64,000 bases of DNA from Hymenobacter telluris. Lineage in GTDB: Bacteria; Bacteroidota; Bacteroidia; Cytophagales; Hymenobacteraceae. The translations under genes were made by a program, and so were the position numbers. The DNA lies in the NCBI RefSeq assembly GCF_017313265.1, contig NZ_JAFLQZ010000002.1, positions 549,251-613,250 on the forward strand, written 5' to 3'. The notes beneath the pieces were generated by a model. The model was not told where the DNA came from and did no database searches. It saw only the letters and a program-made list of their open reading frames with translations. Position 1 is the first letter of the stretch. The number at the start of each line of letters is the position of its first letter. This document shows, in pieces, positions 40,746 through 51,959 of the stretch.

Positions 40746-41318
40746 CTAAGTTGCCGTAACCGGTTCCAACCGAAAGTGCACAATGTTAGGCTCCTTGTCA
40801 CGCAAAGGCCATAGGCGGCGCCGCGTTGTAACCGGCTGGAAACCTACCGCTTCAGCCACGGCCATACTGCGAGGGTTGTCGCGGCGGCAGCGCAACGTGA
40901 GGTGCTTGGCGCACAAATACTCACCGAAACCGAAAGCCACAGTTGAAGCCAAGGCCTCACGGGCATAGCCGTAGCCTTGAGCTTCCGCTGCCAGATAATA
41001 TCCTATTTCGGCACTTCGGGGTAGCTGCCAGCTGGGCCGGAGGCTGATGTCGCCGAGGTAGATGCCAGTTTCGCGGTTCCAAATGCCGAACACGTACAGC
41101 CGCCCGGTTTGCCAGTCTTGCTTGAACTGGGTGAGCATGCGCGCCGCATCAGCAATAGTCTGGACGGCCGCCACCCGGTTGGGAAAAGCGGGAGCGAGGC
41201 GGTGCCGATTTTGGTCGAGGACGGTGAAAAATACCGCTTCGTCGGTGTGCTGATACGGCCGCAAAATAAGACGGGCGGTGCTGATAGGGGTGAGCGGAGG
41301 TGGTGCAGCAGCGTACAT
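40746..41318 (-). CDS. GNAT-family N-acetyltransferase (RimJ/RimL-like)
   Basis: A 190-residue acetyltransferase. It starts PISTARLILRPYQHTDEAVFF, typical of RimJ/RimL-type members. The acetyl-CoA-binding motif A is in EIGYYLAAEAQGYGYAREALASTVAFGF, where the usual Q/RxxGxG/A is AQGYGYA. Motif B-like CRRDNPRSMAVAEAVGFQPV and RDKEPNIVHFRLE follow. It could acetylate ribosomal protein N-termini or small amines; substrate unknown. It ends 10 bases from the convergent OM protein gene. Confidence 0.88.
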   Translation of the reverse strand: MYAAAPPPLTPISTARLILRPYQHTDEAVFFTVLDQNRHRLAPAFPNRVAAVQTIADAARMLTQFKQDWQTGRLYVFGIWNRETGIYLGDISLRPSWQLPRSAEIGYYLAAEAQGYGYAREALASTVAFGFGEYLCAKHLTLRCRRDNPRSMAVAEAVGFQPVTTRRRLWPLRDKEPNIVHFRLEPVTAT

Positions 41319-41390
41319 AATTCAGGGGAGAAGCGCCAGTATGTACGTGCCGTACTACAAAATGCCCAAAACAGTCGGGCTTGAAAACGA

Positions 41391-41418
41391 AAAGGGCTTG
41401 CCAATAGGCAAGCCCTTT
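41391..41418. terminator. Terminator hairpin
   Basis: A 12-bp perfect stem (AAAGGGCTTGCC/GGCAAGCCCTTT) with an AATA loop between the minus-strand hypothetical gene (stop at 41500) and GNAT. T-runs are present on both strands. Confidence 0.75.
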
Positions 41419-41499
41419 TTTCGGTGATAATGAAAAGCGGCGGCAGGCAACCAGTACCGCATATCCGAAGACGCCAAGCACTCTACGGAAGAATAGACC

Positions 41500-41940
41500 T
41501 TAGGCTTTCTGCAACGCGGCACCAATACCGGAGCGGTACTGCGGTGGGCTACCCAATGATTGTTGAATACGCATCACATTCACCTGGCGGGCAGCTTCGT
41601 TGAAAAACTCAAGGCGGCGAATCAGCATTTCTTTCACCAATACCCGGCCTTCGGGCGTGCGCATCACGGCGCGCTTATCTTCGAGTAGCCGGCGCATAAT
41701 AGCTTCAGTTTCCGCTTCACGCTGCGTGTATTGCGCCTGAAACTCGCGCAGCCGCTCTACGCCTTCGGTGCTAAGGCGGAACTGCCCGCCGCCCTGGTTG
41801 AGCACCTCGCACAGCACATATACTTCCAGCGGAAGTGAGGTAGCCAGCGCCGTAGTTCGCAAATCGAGGCCCACAGCCAGCGCATCTAGAATAATGTGAA
41901 TGTTACGCTCGAACTGCTGATAGTAACCGGAAACTTCCAT
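41500..41940 (-). CDS. Conserved hypothetical cytosolic protein downstream of MoxR
   Basis: A 146-residue, mostly helical and charged protein without membrane segments. GYYQQFERNIHIILDALAVGLDL at the N-terminus is followed by YVLCEVLNQGGGQFRLSTEGVERLREFQAQY, which may be a winged-helix-like region, and a long helix (QREAETEAIMRRLLEDKRAV). No family is recognised. It lies 79 bases after the MoxR stop, with word-repeat hairpin H between, and may share its transcript. Function unknown. Confidence 0.7.
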   Translation of the reverse strand: MEVSGYYQQFERNIHIILDALAVGLDLRTTALATSLPLEVYVLCEVLNQGGGQFRLSTEGVERLREFQAQYTQREAETEAIMRRLLEDKRAVMRTPEGRVLVKEMLIRRLEFFNEAARQVNVMRIQQSLGSPPQYRSGIGAALQKA

Positions 41941-41947
41941 GAGGGTA

Positions 41948-42016
41948 ATGCTGAATTATAAATGCTGAATTACAAATGCTGGCTGAGCTATAGAGTCAGA
42001 ACTCAGCATTCAGAAT
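41948..42016. repeat. Word-repeat hairpin H (AATGCTGAATTA-type words)
   Basis: The left part has ATGCTGAATTATAAATGCTG, AATTACAAATGCTGGCTGAG: two and a half direct copies of the unit AATGCTGAATTA. The right part (42002-42016) carries CTCAGCATTCAGAAT, the complement. It lies between the co-directional MoxR and hypothetical genes. Confidence 0.65.
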
Positions 42017-42019
42017 CGA

Positions 42020-42982
<963 letters not shown>

Positions 42983-42984
42983 GC

Positions 42985-43056
42985 TTTGGTTTCTGGTTTT
43001 TGGTTTTTCGTTGTTGGCTCGTTGAACAGACGAAAAACCAAAAACCAGAAACCAAA
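42985..43056. repeat. Word-repeat hairpin I with perfect 26-bp arms (TTTGGTTTCTGG-type words)
   Basis: Arms 42985-43010 and 43031-43056 are exact reverse complements; the loop is 20 bases. The arm itself is made of near-repeats (TTTGGTTTCTGG, TTTTTGGTTTTT). It fills the 86-base gap between surA and moxR, starting 3 bases before the MoxR start codon region, so it would sit in the moxR leader. Confidence 0.8.
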
Positions 43057-43068
43057 AACGAATAAAAA

Positions 43069-44457
43069 TTAATTAACCGTGTCCAGCAATTTGCAGCCGG
43101 CATACTGCGGATCAACTTCAATAAAAACGCTGCCGCGGTTCTTGGCGAACCACTCATCCAGTGCCTTGTTTTTTTTCTCGGCCAATGCAGCCTGAGAAAG
43201 TTTCTGGTAGTCGTCTTTGAAGTTGGCTTGGTGCGGCGGCGTGTTCGACTTCAGCCAGATGATACGCATGGCGTCCTTGCCGTCGTCGGTACGGTAGGGC
43301 ATGGGGGGCGTAATGTGGCCTACTTTCATGGTGTCGATGGTGAAGAACACGGCTGGGTCCAGCTTATCGAGTGGCAGATACGTGCTACCATCCTCGCGGT
43401 TCTGGAGCAAGCCCCCATTCGCCCCCGACTGTTTGTCGTCGGAGTTGTCTTTGGCGGCTTTAGCAAAGGTGAGGCTGTCGGCCAGAATGCGGCGGCGCAA
43501 TGAAGCCAAGTCTTTGGCCGCTTCGTTTACGTCGGTGGAGCCCGTGGTGGGCTTCAGCAAGATGTGGCGGGTGCTGTACTTGTCGCCTTTGCGCTCAATC
43601 AGCTGGATGAGGTGGAACCCGAACTGCGACTCGACCACCGGCGACAAGCCGCCCGGCTCCAGGCGTAGCGCGGCGGCTTCATACTCGGGTACCAGCTCTT
43701 TGCGCCCGAAGAAGCCAAGGTAACCGCCCTGAGCGCCCGAGCCGGGGTCTTCAGAATACTGTTTAGCCAGCGTTTCAAAACTTTCGCCCGCCAAAATGCG
43801 CGCCCGAATGTCGTTGAGCTTGGCTTGAGTAGCCTGCTTAGCCGTGGAATTTACCTTCGCAAACTTGATTATCTGGCCCACTTCCACTTCAGTGGAGTAG
43901 TAGGGGAGGCTGTCCTTGGGAATGCGGTTGAAATACTGGCGCACTTCGCGGGGCGTCACGTTTACTTTGCCGGAAATCTGCTCCTGCATCTTCTGCTGCA
44001 CCAACTGCTCTTTCACTTGGGGCCGCAGGTCTTCCTTGAGTTGCTTAATGGGCTTGTTGTAGTACTCCTCTAGCTTTTTCTCCGAGCCAATTTGCTGGGC
44101 GAAATAGTTCATGCGGCGGTCCAACTCGCTTTTCACCTGCGCATCCTCTACTACTACCGAGTCGGTTTCGGCTTTGGCGAGTAGGAGCTTATTGAGCGCC
44201 AGGCTTTGCAGAATGCGGCATTGCAAGTCGGGAGGTAATGGTTTGCCCTCGGCCCGGGCCTTCTCCTGCGCCATAATGGCTTCCAGGTCGGAGCGTAATA
44301 CAATCTGGTTGTCGATTTTGGCAATGATACCATCAACAAGTTGCTGCCCCACCGGGCGGCCAACACCCAGCTGCGCAAAACCAGCGGTATAGAGGGTAGT
44401 CAACAGCAGCACGGTCAGCCCGGCGGCCCGCTTCAACAAAATAGAGGAACGATTCAT
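43069..44457 (-). CDS. SurA-like periplasmic peptidyl-prolyl isomerase
   Basis: A 462-residue chaperone/PPIase. ATG at 44457 gives a signal peptide (LLKRAAGLTVLLLTTLYTAGFA); the frame runs to a TTG at 44469. SurA N-domain: LVDGIIAKIDNQIVLRSDLEAIM. Parvulin 1 covers about 185-290 (GESFETLAKQYSEDPGSGAQGGYLGFFGRKELVPE, FGFHLIQLIE). A second parvulin-like domain follows (TRHILLKP, FAKAAKDNSDDKQSGANGG). It should assist folding of outer-membrane proteins. It forms a run with the PpiC lipoprotein upstream and MoxR downstream. Confidence 0.9.
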   Translation of the reverse strand: MNRSSILLKRAAGLTVLLLTTLYTAGFAQLGVGRPVGQQLVDGIIAKIDNQIVLRSDLEAIMAQEKARAEGKPLPPDLQCRILQSLALNKLLLAKAETDSVVVEDAQVKSELDRRMNYFAQQIGSEKKLEEYYNKPIKQLKEDLRPQVKEQLVQQKMQEQISGKVNVTPREVRQYFNRIPKDSLPYYSTEVEVGQIIKFAKVNSTAKQATQAKLNDIRARILAGESFETLAKQYSEDPGSGAQGGYLGFFGRKELVPEYEAAALRLEPGGLSPVVESQFGFHLIQLIERKGDKYSTRHILLKPTTGSTDVNEAAKDLASLRRRILADSLTFAKAAKDNSDDKQSGANGGLLQNREDGSTYLPLDKLDPAVFFTIDTMKVGHITPPMPYRTDDGKDAMRIIWLKSNTPPHQANFKDDYQKLSQAALAEKKNKALDEWFAKNRGSVFIEVDPQYAGCKLLDTVN

Positions 44458-44664
44458 GGAATGATTCAAAGGATACGTCCGGTATCAAACGACAAGTACT
44501 ACCGGACTGGGCTGCTATCTGAACGCAGAAAGCGGCCCGTAAATTTCAACATAAATCCTTTCTCCGGCAAAAAGCATCCGGGAGCCAGACTTTTACGCAT
44601 AGAGCCTGTCAGTGGGCAGTGGGTTGCACGCGGCAGGTGCGCGCCGCTCATCCCGACCTAAACA

Positions 44665-44692
44665 AAAAGCCCCGGCTATAACCGGGGCTTTT
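44665..44692 (-). terminator. Terminator of the PpiC lipoprotein gene
   Basis: An 11-bp perfect stem (AAAAGCCCCGG/CCGGGGCTTTT) 18 bases after the stop at 44710, followed by T-rich sequence on the minus strand. It separates this gene from surA. Confidence 0.85.
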
Positions 44693-44709
44693 CACTGAAG
44701 GCAGAGCAC

Positions 44710-47025
44710 CTATTTGGTTACAAGCTTATCTACTTCGGCCTGATTGATTTTCACCGGATACTTGGCACGCAATTGCCCTATCCATTCTTTCTCCAGGTAG
44801 TTCTGGTAATCGGAGGTGGCTAGGCCGCGGGCTTCAGCCAGGGTTTTGGGGCCTGCTGGCAGCGTTTTATCGATGATGACGGTGTAGTAGCGGCCATCTT
44901 TCTGCACGTCGTACGAGCCAGGGCCGCGGCCCATTAGCTCATCTACCACTTTGTTGTCGCCTTTGGCAAAAGCCTTTTGCGTGATTTGCACCGAGAGAGG
45001 GTTCTGAGCGTTCAACTGCTCTTCGAGGGCCGCAGGGCTGGTGCTGGTGATGGTCTGCGTGAGGGTGTTGTCGGTGCTGGGTTTGGCCTGCGCGGTCTGC
45101 ACGATGTGGCGTGCGGGCACTCCTTTGCTGGTTAAATAAGCGGCTGTGGCGGCGGCGCGGCGCCGGGCAACGCCAGCTGGCTCCCCCTTTTTGGCCCGCC
45201 CAACAAGCGTAACAGTTAGAGCAGTATCGGCTTGCATGATACCAGCCAGCCGGTCGAGGTTGATGCGGGAGCCTTTGTTGAGCTTGTCGGTATTCGGGAG
45301 GAAGCCTACGGGCAACGGCGCCAAGCGGGGCACGGCGTAGCGGCCGGTTTGCAGTTGCTGCTTAGCCTGGGCCAGCAAGGCCGGAGTTGCCGCACTGATA
45401 ACGGTGCCCTGAACCCGGTTGTCCCACTGGTATTTGCTCTGATTTTCAGTGAAGTACTTCTGCAAGCCTACCGTATCTTCAATGGCTTTGCTCCATACTT
45501 TCTCGTCCATGAGCTGAAACAACAGAATACCGTCGCGGTACTCTTTCACCAGCATCCGGTAGTCTTCGTACTTGTTTTCGAGGTTGTTTTTCTCGAAGTC
45601 CGTCAGGCTCTGGTCAACGTACTGCTCGTAGAGCTGCTGGGCCACAAAACGCGGCTCTGCGCCCGTGCGGGGGCGCTGGTTTTGCTGCTCATACGCCAAA
45701 AAGTCGGCTACTGTGTAGGGCTTGCCTTTGATGGTGAACAGGGTTTGGGCGTCGCCCTCGGCCTTTTTGCTGGCTTTACCGGTCGGAGCGGCTGGGGCCG
45801 CCGGAACTGTGTACTTGAAGCGGCCACTTACCAGAGCCGTATCGGCCTTGGCAAAAGCGTAGTCTTTGCCCGCCTGGCTTTCGGTGAACTGATTTTCAGT
45901 GCGTACACGCTTCAGGAAGGCAGCTTTGTTTAACTCGGAGCGCGAATCTTTGGCAACCTTGCTTTTCAGAGTAGGTTCCATGGCCTCAAACGTGGGCACC
46001 GGCTGCTTTTCAAGCAGCTTGATAACGTGCCACCCGTAAGGCGTTTGCACCGGCGTTGAAATCTGGCCGGGGGTCTGGAGCTTGAAGGCCACTTCCTCGA
46101 ACGACGGAATCATACGGCCCGTACCGAAGGGGGGCAACTCGCCACTGTTGGCGGCCGAGCCGGCATCTTCCGAAAACTGCGCTACCAGCTTGTCCCAGTT
46201 TTCCTTGCGCTGGGTGAGGCGGTTATAGAGCTCGTCAATCTTTTTCTTGGCCGTTACCGAGTCGGCTTTGGGCATGCCGGGGGTGGCCCGAATCATGAGG
46301 TGTGCCACCTTGATTTCGCCCTGTGCCGGCCGAATATCGTTCACTTTGATGATGTGGTAGCCAAAGCGCGTCCGAACCGGCTGCGAAATCTGGCCCACCG
46401 GGGTTTTGAACGCTGCTGACTCAAACGGGTACACCATCTGCATGGCGGTGAAGTAGCCTAGGCGGCCGCCGTTTTCACGGGCCGAAGGGTCTTCACTGGT
46501 TTCGCGGGCTATTTGCTCGAAGTTCTCGCCGCTGCTTACACGCTGGCGTAGGGCCGTGGCTTTCTGGTAGGCCGCCAGCGTGTCGGTAGGGGTGGCGTCG
46601 GGCGAGAGGCGGATCAGAATGTGCGAGGCATTCACCTCTTTGCTCATCCGCTCGTAGGCTTCGCGCACCAACTGGTCGGTTACGCTTTTTTCGGTAAGGT
46701 AGGGCTGGGCTAACTGCTGCTTATAGCCATCCAATTCACGCTTGAACGCCTGCGTGGTGTCGAGGCCGCGCTGCTCGGCTTCAATTACCTTCAGCTTGAA
46801 GTTGGTGTACAGATCCAGGTATTCCGTAACGCTGGGGCGCGTGCCGTACTCGGGAGCCGTACTGTTGTTTTTACGATAAACGTAGGCAAACTCCTGGGCA
46901 GGTACTGGCGTGGTACCGAGCGTTTCGACAGCAGCTTGGGGAGTGGTAGTAGTTGATTTGGTAGCCTGGCAGGCGGCCAGCAGCGCGACGGCAGCAGTGC
47001 CGACGTACAGAATGCGTTTGTGCAT
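44710..47025 (-). CDS. Lipoprotein peptidyl-prolyl isomerase with two parvulin domains and an OmpA-like segment
   Basis: A 771-residue lipoprotein: signal peptide with lipobox LLAAC (Cys 19). Two parvulin domains: the first about 130-235 (ASHILIRLSPDA, RLGYFTAMQMVYPFE, RFGYHIIKVND), the second about 240-345 (VAHLMIRATPG, YGWHVIKLLEK). From about 565 to 642 the sequence follows an OmpA/MotB-like domain (LPNTDKLNKGSRINLDRLAGIM, VTLVGRAKKG, RRRAAATAAYLTSKGVPARHI). In place of the peptidoglycan-binding Asp there is Ala/Lys, so cell-wall binding is doubtful. It is probably an envelope foldase acting with SurA. There is a terminator between them. Confidence 0.85.
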   Translation of the reverse strand: MHKRILYVGTAAVALLAACQATKSTTTTPQAAVETLGTTPVPAQEFAYVYRKNNSTAPEYGTRPSVTEYLDLYTNFKLKVIEAEQRGLDTTQAFKRELDGYKQQLAQPYLTEKSVTDQLVREAYERMSKEVNASHILIRLSPDATPTDTLAAYQKATALRQRVSSGENFEQIARETSEDPSARENGGRLGYFTAMQMVYPFESAAFKTPVGQISQPVRTRFGYHIIKVNDIRPAQGEIKVAHLMIRATPGMPKADSVTAKKKIDELYNRLTQRKENWDKLVAQFSEDAGSAANSGELPPFGTGRMIPSFEEVAFKLQTPGQISTPVQTPYGWHVIKLLEKQPVPTFEAMEPTLKSKVAKDSRSELNKAAFLKRVRTENQFTESQAGKDYAFAKADTALVSGRFKYTVPAAPAAPTGKASKKAEGDAQTLFTIKGKPYTVADFLAYEQQNQRPRTGAEPRFVAQQLYEQYVDQSLTDFEKNNLENKYEDYRMLVKEYRDGILLFQLMDEKVWSKAIEDTVGLQKYFTENQSKYQWDNRVQGTVISAATPALLAQAKQQLQTGRYAVPRLAPLPVGFLPNTDKLNKGSRINLDRLAGIMQADTALTVTLVGRAKKGEPAGVARRRAAATAAYLTSKGVPARHIVQTAQAKPSTDNTLTQTITSTSPAALEEQLNAQNPLSVQITQKAFAKGDNKVVDELMGRGPGSYDVQKDGRYYTVIIDKTLPAGPKTLAEARGLATSDYQNYLEKEWIGQLRAKYPVKINQAEVDKLVTK

Positions 47026-47208
47026 ACGGGATATAAGAAACTACAATGCGGGACAATTGCCTCTCAAGAGAATTGAGCATAGCTAACTGCTTGTTGCAAT
47101 TTTACGGAATTTTTTTGGCCTGCCCGCTACAAATCAACTCCATAAGTGGCACCGCGTAGCATCCGGTTTACCTTATATCTGGCCTCCTAAACCATGCGTA
47201 AACATGAT

Positions 47209-47271
47209 AACGGCCCGGCCGCAACGAGGTGTAGCAGCCGTACGTGCTGTCCTCGTTGCGGCCGGGCCGTT
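47209..47271. terminator. 21-bp GC-rich hairpin downstream of the partner-switching cassette
   Basis: Perfect arms 47209-47229 and 47251-47271 (AACGGCCCGGCCGCAACGAGG and complement). The loop contains an AGCA/TGCT mini-stem. It lies 17 bases beyond the RsbW-like gene stop. The T-run is weak, so termination is likely but not certain. Confidence 0.6.
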
Positions 47272-47287
47272 GGGCGGTGTCAGGTGG

Positions 47288-47713
47288 TTATTGTTCGGGC
47301 TGTGCCAGGCTCTTGTAGAGCCGGCAAACGTTCTGGGTGCCCTGCGTGGTGAATTCCACCCGGTCCATGATGCGGTTGACCAATGCCATGCCTACCCCAC
47401 CTTTCTTGCCCTGCCGAATGAACTCCGGCAAATCGGGCTCGTGATAAGAGGAGGGCTTGTAGAGGTTGGCGGCATTATCGAAAATCTCGATACCAAAAGC
47501 CTTGTCGTTGACATCAATTGCCAAATCCAAGTGCTGCGACTCGTCTTCGCCGTTGGCGTGAATAATGATGTTGGCTACTATCTCGTCTACGGCCAGCACA
47601 ATCTGGTTGAGCTGGAGAGGGGACAGGTGATAGTTCAGCAGAGAATCCGTGACGAAGTCACGAACAACCTTAAGGTTGCCTCGGCTACAACTAATCCGCA
47701 GTGCGTTTTTCAT
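47288..47713 (-). CDS. RsbW-like anti-sigma/serine kinase (HATPase_c_2)
   Basis: A 141-residue GHKL ATPase. The N-box is in LAVDEIVANIIIHAN, the G2 box in GGVGMALVNRIMD. The G1 region reads EIFDNAANLYKP, lacking the usual glycine of DxGxPF. In partner-switching systems such kinases phosphorylate a STAS protein and sequester a regulator. The STAS gene is 24 bases upstream and a SpoIIE phosphatase precedes it, so all three pieces of a switch are together. No sigma factor is adjacent. It may have a target other than sigma. Confidence 0.88.
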   Translation of the reverse strand: MKNALRISCSRGNLKVVRDFVTDSLLNYHLSPLQLNQIVLAVDEIVANIIIHANGEDESQHLDLAIDVNDKAFGIEIFDNAANLYKPSSYHEPDLPEFIRQGKKGGVGMALVNRIMDRVEFTTQGTQNVCRLYKSLAQPEQ

Positions 47714-47737
47714 CCCCGCTGGTTATTCAAGATAAAG

Positions 47738-48067
47738 TTAAATGGCAGTGGCCTCAGTTTCCGAGGGCACAATGGTCATGAGGGTATCCAGACCAAGAAT
47801 TTCAAATACGTTGTGCACTTTCTCCTGCATGTTGAAGAACACCAGCTTTACGCCCGCGTCCTGGAACTGCTGCAAGTGCGAAATAAAAACTCCCAAACCG
47901 GCCGAAGAAATGTAGTTCAGCTTCTGGCAGTTGATGAGAACTTTCTGGTATTGCAAGGTTTCCGGCTTGGTCAGTTCGGTGTCGAGCAATACCGATGAAC
48001 TGGCATCTAGTTCACCGTCAAGCAGTAGGGTAAGCGTATCGGCGGAAGCGTGTTGCGTTATTTTCAT
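47738..48067 (-). CDS. STAS-domain anti-sigma factor antagonist
   Basis: A 109-residue STAS domain protein. It has LTLLLDGELDASSSVLLD, KVLINCQKLNYISSAGLGVFISHL and LVFFNMQEKVHNVFEILGL. The serine of YISSAGLG corresponds to the phospho-acceptor of SpoIIAA/RsbV. It should be phosphorylated by the downstream RsbW-like kinase and dephosphorylated by the upstream SpoIIE phosphatase. It is 14 bases from the phosphatase gene. Confidence 0.92.
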   Translation of the reverse strand: MKITQHASADTLTLLLDGELDASSSVLLDTELTKPETLQYQKVLINCQKLNYISSAGLGVFISHLQQFQDAGVKLVFFNMQEKVHNVFEILGLDTLMTIVPSETEATAI

Positions 48068-48081
48068 AAGGTCAGGGTACG

Positions 48082-50181
48082 TCAGTTAAGCCCGTCAGGT
48101 TGAGCGGATTTGAACTTAACAACCAGCAAGGTCTGATCGTCGTGCATGGGCTGGCCCGCACTGAACTCGGCCAGGTCCGCCAGAATCTGCTCCTTGATTT
48201 CGTCGGCTTCCATCGAGAAGGTTTGCTCCAGCATATACAGCAGGCGCTGCTCCCCGTATTCTTCCTGGAGGGCGTTGCGGGCTTCCACAATGCCGTCGGT
48301 GTAAATCACCATCACGTCGCCCGGATTATAGTCGTAGAATTGGTTTTTGATGTGCTTCTCGTAGCTCTCGTTACGAATAATGCCCAAGCCCAATCCTGCC
48401 GTCTGGAAGTAAGAAACTTCCTCTTTAATAGAGTGATAATAAAGGGTATGGCAATGGCCGGCCCGGGCAAATACAAAGCCACCATTCTCGTAATCAATGA
48501 TGTAGAGCGAGGCAGTAATGAAAGCGGCCTTTTCCAGGCAGCGAGCCAACGCGGTGTTGGCCTGGGTCATGAACCGGCTGGGTACCGGAAACTTCTCCCG
48601 TTCCGAGCGCGCCAGATGGTTTTCCTGCATCAGCGCGTGGAAAATCCCCTTCATCTGGGCCACGTGGAAAGCCGCCGTCACGCCCTTGCCCGACACGTCG
48701 CCGATGAGAATGGCTAGCTGGCGGCCCGGTAAGTGCAGGAAGTCGTAGAAGTCGCCGCCCACCTCCTTGGCCGAGGCCGCGTAGGAACTAATGTCGAACC
48801 AGCTGTCAATGGGCAGGTTCTTAGGTATGAGGCTGTCTTGTACTATCGAAGCAATTTTCAGTTCTTCCTGCACCCGCTGGTTTTCCAGCGAGATATGCAC
48901 CAATTGTAGGTTCTCAATGCTGAGCACTGTTTGGCTGGCGAAGGTTTGCAGAATACTCAAATTCTCCCGGTCGAAGCCGTAGCGGTTCTCCTTCAGCATG
49001 TAGAGCGCTCCAAACCTACGCTTAGCCGAACGGAGCGGCATGGCTACTAGAGAGCCGTACGGCAAATCCAGGCTACGGAAGCCGTTGCTACCCGATAAAT
49101 CATTGTTGAGGTACTCGATATGTTGCAGATTATGCTCCTGAAGCAACTCAAGAATGCTGGCTATCTGCTCGGGTGAAACATGGTGTTGCTGTTCGGTGGT
49201 GTTGCCTTCCTCGGTTTCCAGCGTAAGCCAGGCAGCATCGGCATCCATGGTCTGCACCGCCGAATCGAAGAACATAGCATACACTTCCTCCTCGGTCTGG
49301 CCTTTCTGAATCAGCTGCGTGAGGCGCTGCATACTCAAAATCTCTTCCCGCTTCTGCTCAAATACGCTGGCAGTTGGCAGGTTGAAGATGGTTACTAACA
49401 GCCCCATAAAGGAGTAGAACGCACCGAAGAAAGCATTCAGCAGCAAGAAGGCGTGCTGTGGAGCCGGGGCTACCAGCTTCGGATCGAAGCGGATGCGTAG
49501 GAAATACACCACAAACACCGTCATTGCCAACAGAATGGCAATCTGTAACAACACCGCTTCCCACTTCTGGCGGCGGTTGAGGTAGGCCACCCATTGCTGG
49601 TTGCCACTCAAATACACCCCAAACAGACCTAAGCCACCCACAATAAAGTAATCGAACGGATGCGGCGGCACCCAATCGAGCAGGCGGAAAAGCAGCGTAA
49701 ACCCCAGCAGTATCTCAAACCACACCCACTGCCGCCGTAGCTTAAGGGAGGCCCGAAACAGCACCAAGCTGCGCCAGGAATAGTTGGTATACGCCAAGAA
49801 AACAACAAACAGCGCCAGATTAGCCGTGTAGATGAAGGCATAGAATGTCTCATCATTAGTTGGTAGCTCGGCCTGCACAAACCGCTCAATCAGGTGCAAA
49901 CTCACGCAAAGCGTAGCCAGCAAGCCAGGCCCGAGCACAAGGCGCCGCAACAGGCCCACAAAGTCGTTGCCGTGGAGTGGGTCGGGGCGGCCACGCTGGT
50001 AGATGAACACAAAGGCCGCAAAGGCCGCCTGGCTCATCAGCGTTATCCACTCGGGCCAGGTGCCGCCCAGCCGCGTAGCTACCTGGCCATTGGTATGGCT
50101 AAGCGTGCTGAGCAGCAGGAGCACCCAACTGAGTATTGTAAGAGGTAGAGTAACGGCTTTTAGCCGCTGACGAAAGGGCAT
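48082..50181 (-). CDS. Membrane-bound SpoIIE-type (PP2C) phosphatase with GAF domain
   Basis: A 699-residue sensor phosphatase. The N-terminal 270 residues contain about eight hydrophobic helices. A GAF-like domain follows (about 295-440; LTLETEEG, SLVAMPLRSAKRRFGALYML). The PP2C/SpoIIE domain (about 460-695) has AKEVGGDFYDF, ILIGDVSGKGVTAAF, FVFARAGHC, MVIYTDGIVEARN and QPMHDDQTLLV, the metal-binding aspartates all present. It probably dephosphorylates the adjacent STAS protein in response to a membrane or cytosolic signal. It is the first gene of the cassette. A small CCGCTA/TAGCGG palindrome lies upstream near 50235-50252. Confidence 0.92.
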   Translation of the reverse strand: MPFRQRLKAVTLPLTILSWVLLLLSTLSHTNGQVATRLGGTWPEWITLMSQAAFAAFVFIYQRGRPDPLHGNDFVGLLRRLVLGPGLLATLCVSLHLIERFVQAELPTNDETFYAFIYTANLALFVVFLAYTNYSWRSLVLFRASLKLRRQWVWFEILLGFTLLFRLLDWVPPHPFDYFIVGGLGLFGVYLSGNQQWVAYLNRRQKWEAVLLQIAILLAMTVFVVYFLRIRFDPKLVAPAPQHAFLLLNAFFGAFYSFMGLLVTIFNLPTASVFEQKREEILSMQRLTQLIQKGQTEEEVYAMFFDSAVQTMDADAAWLTLETEEGNTTEQQHHVSPEQIASILELLQEHNLQHIEYLNNDLSGSNGFRSLDLPYGSLVAMPLRSAKRRFGALYMLKENRYGFDRENLSILQTFASQTVLSIENLQLVHISLENQRVQEELKIASIVQDSLIPKNLPIDSWFDISSYAASAKEVGGDFYDFLHLPGRQLAILIGDVSGKGVTAAFHVAQMKGIFHALMQENHLARSEREKFPVPSRFMTQANTALARCLEKAAFITASLYIIDYENGGFVFARAGHCHTLYYHSIKEEVSYFQTAGLGLGIIRNESYEKHIKNQFYDYNPGDVMVIYTDGIVEARNALQEEYGEQRLLYMLEQTFSMEADEIKEQILADLAEFSAGQPMHDDQTLLVVKFKSAQPDGLN

Positions 50182-50395
50182 AGGTAAGAAGCAGAACGGC
50201 GCTGAGTTGAAGCCAGCGTTTCAAGCAAAACGGACCGCTAAGATATAGCGGTGGAATTAATTATGCAGTTCACGTTTGCAGGCTGCTATTCAAGCGGGTT
50301 TTGTATGATGAATGCAGTTGCTGGCAACCAACTTCCACCTATGGCGCTTACCACCAGTGAGGTAGGCCGTATGAGCAGCAGAACCTAGGAGCAGC

Positions 50396-50433
50396 AAAAA
50401 AGGGTTGGCTCACTGCTGAGCCAACCCTTTTTT
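50396..50433 (-). terminator. guaB terminator
   Basis: A 17-bp perfect stem (AAAAAAGGGTTGGCTCA/TGAGCCAACCCTTTTTT) with a 4-base loop 21 bases after the guaB stop. It has A/T-runs on both flanks and is the clearest intrinsic terminator in the window. Confidence 0.92.
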
Positions 50434-50453
50434 ATATATGGTATCAGGCGCTT

Positions 50454-51959
<1,506 letters not shown>

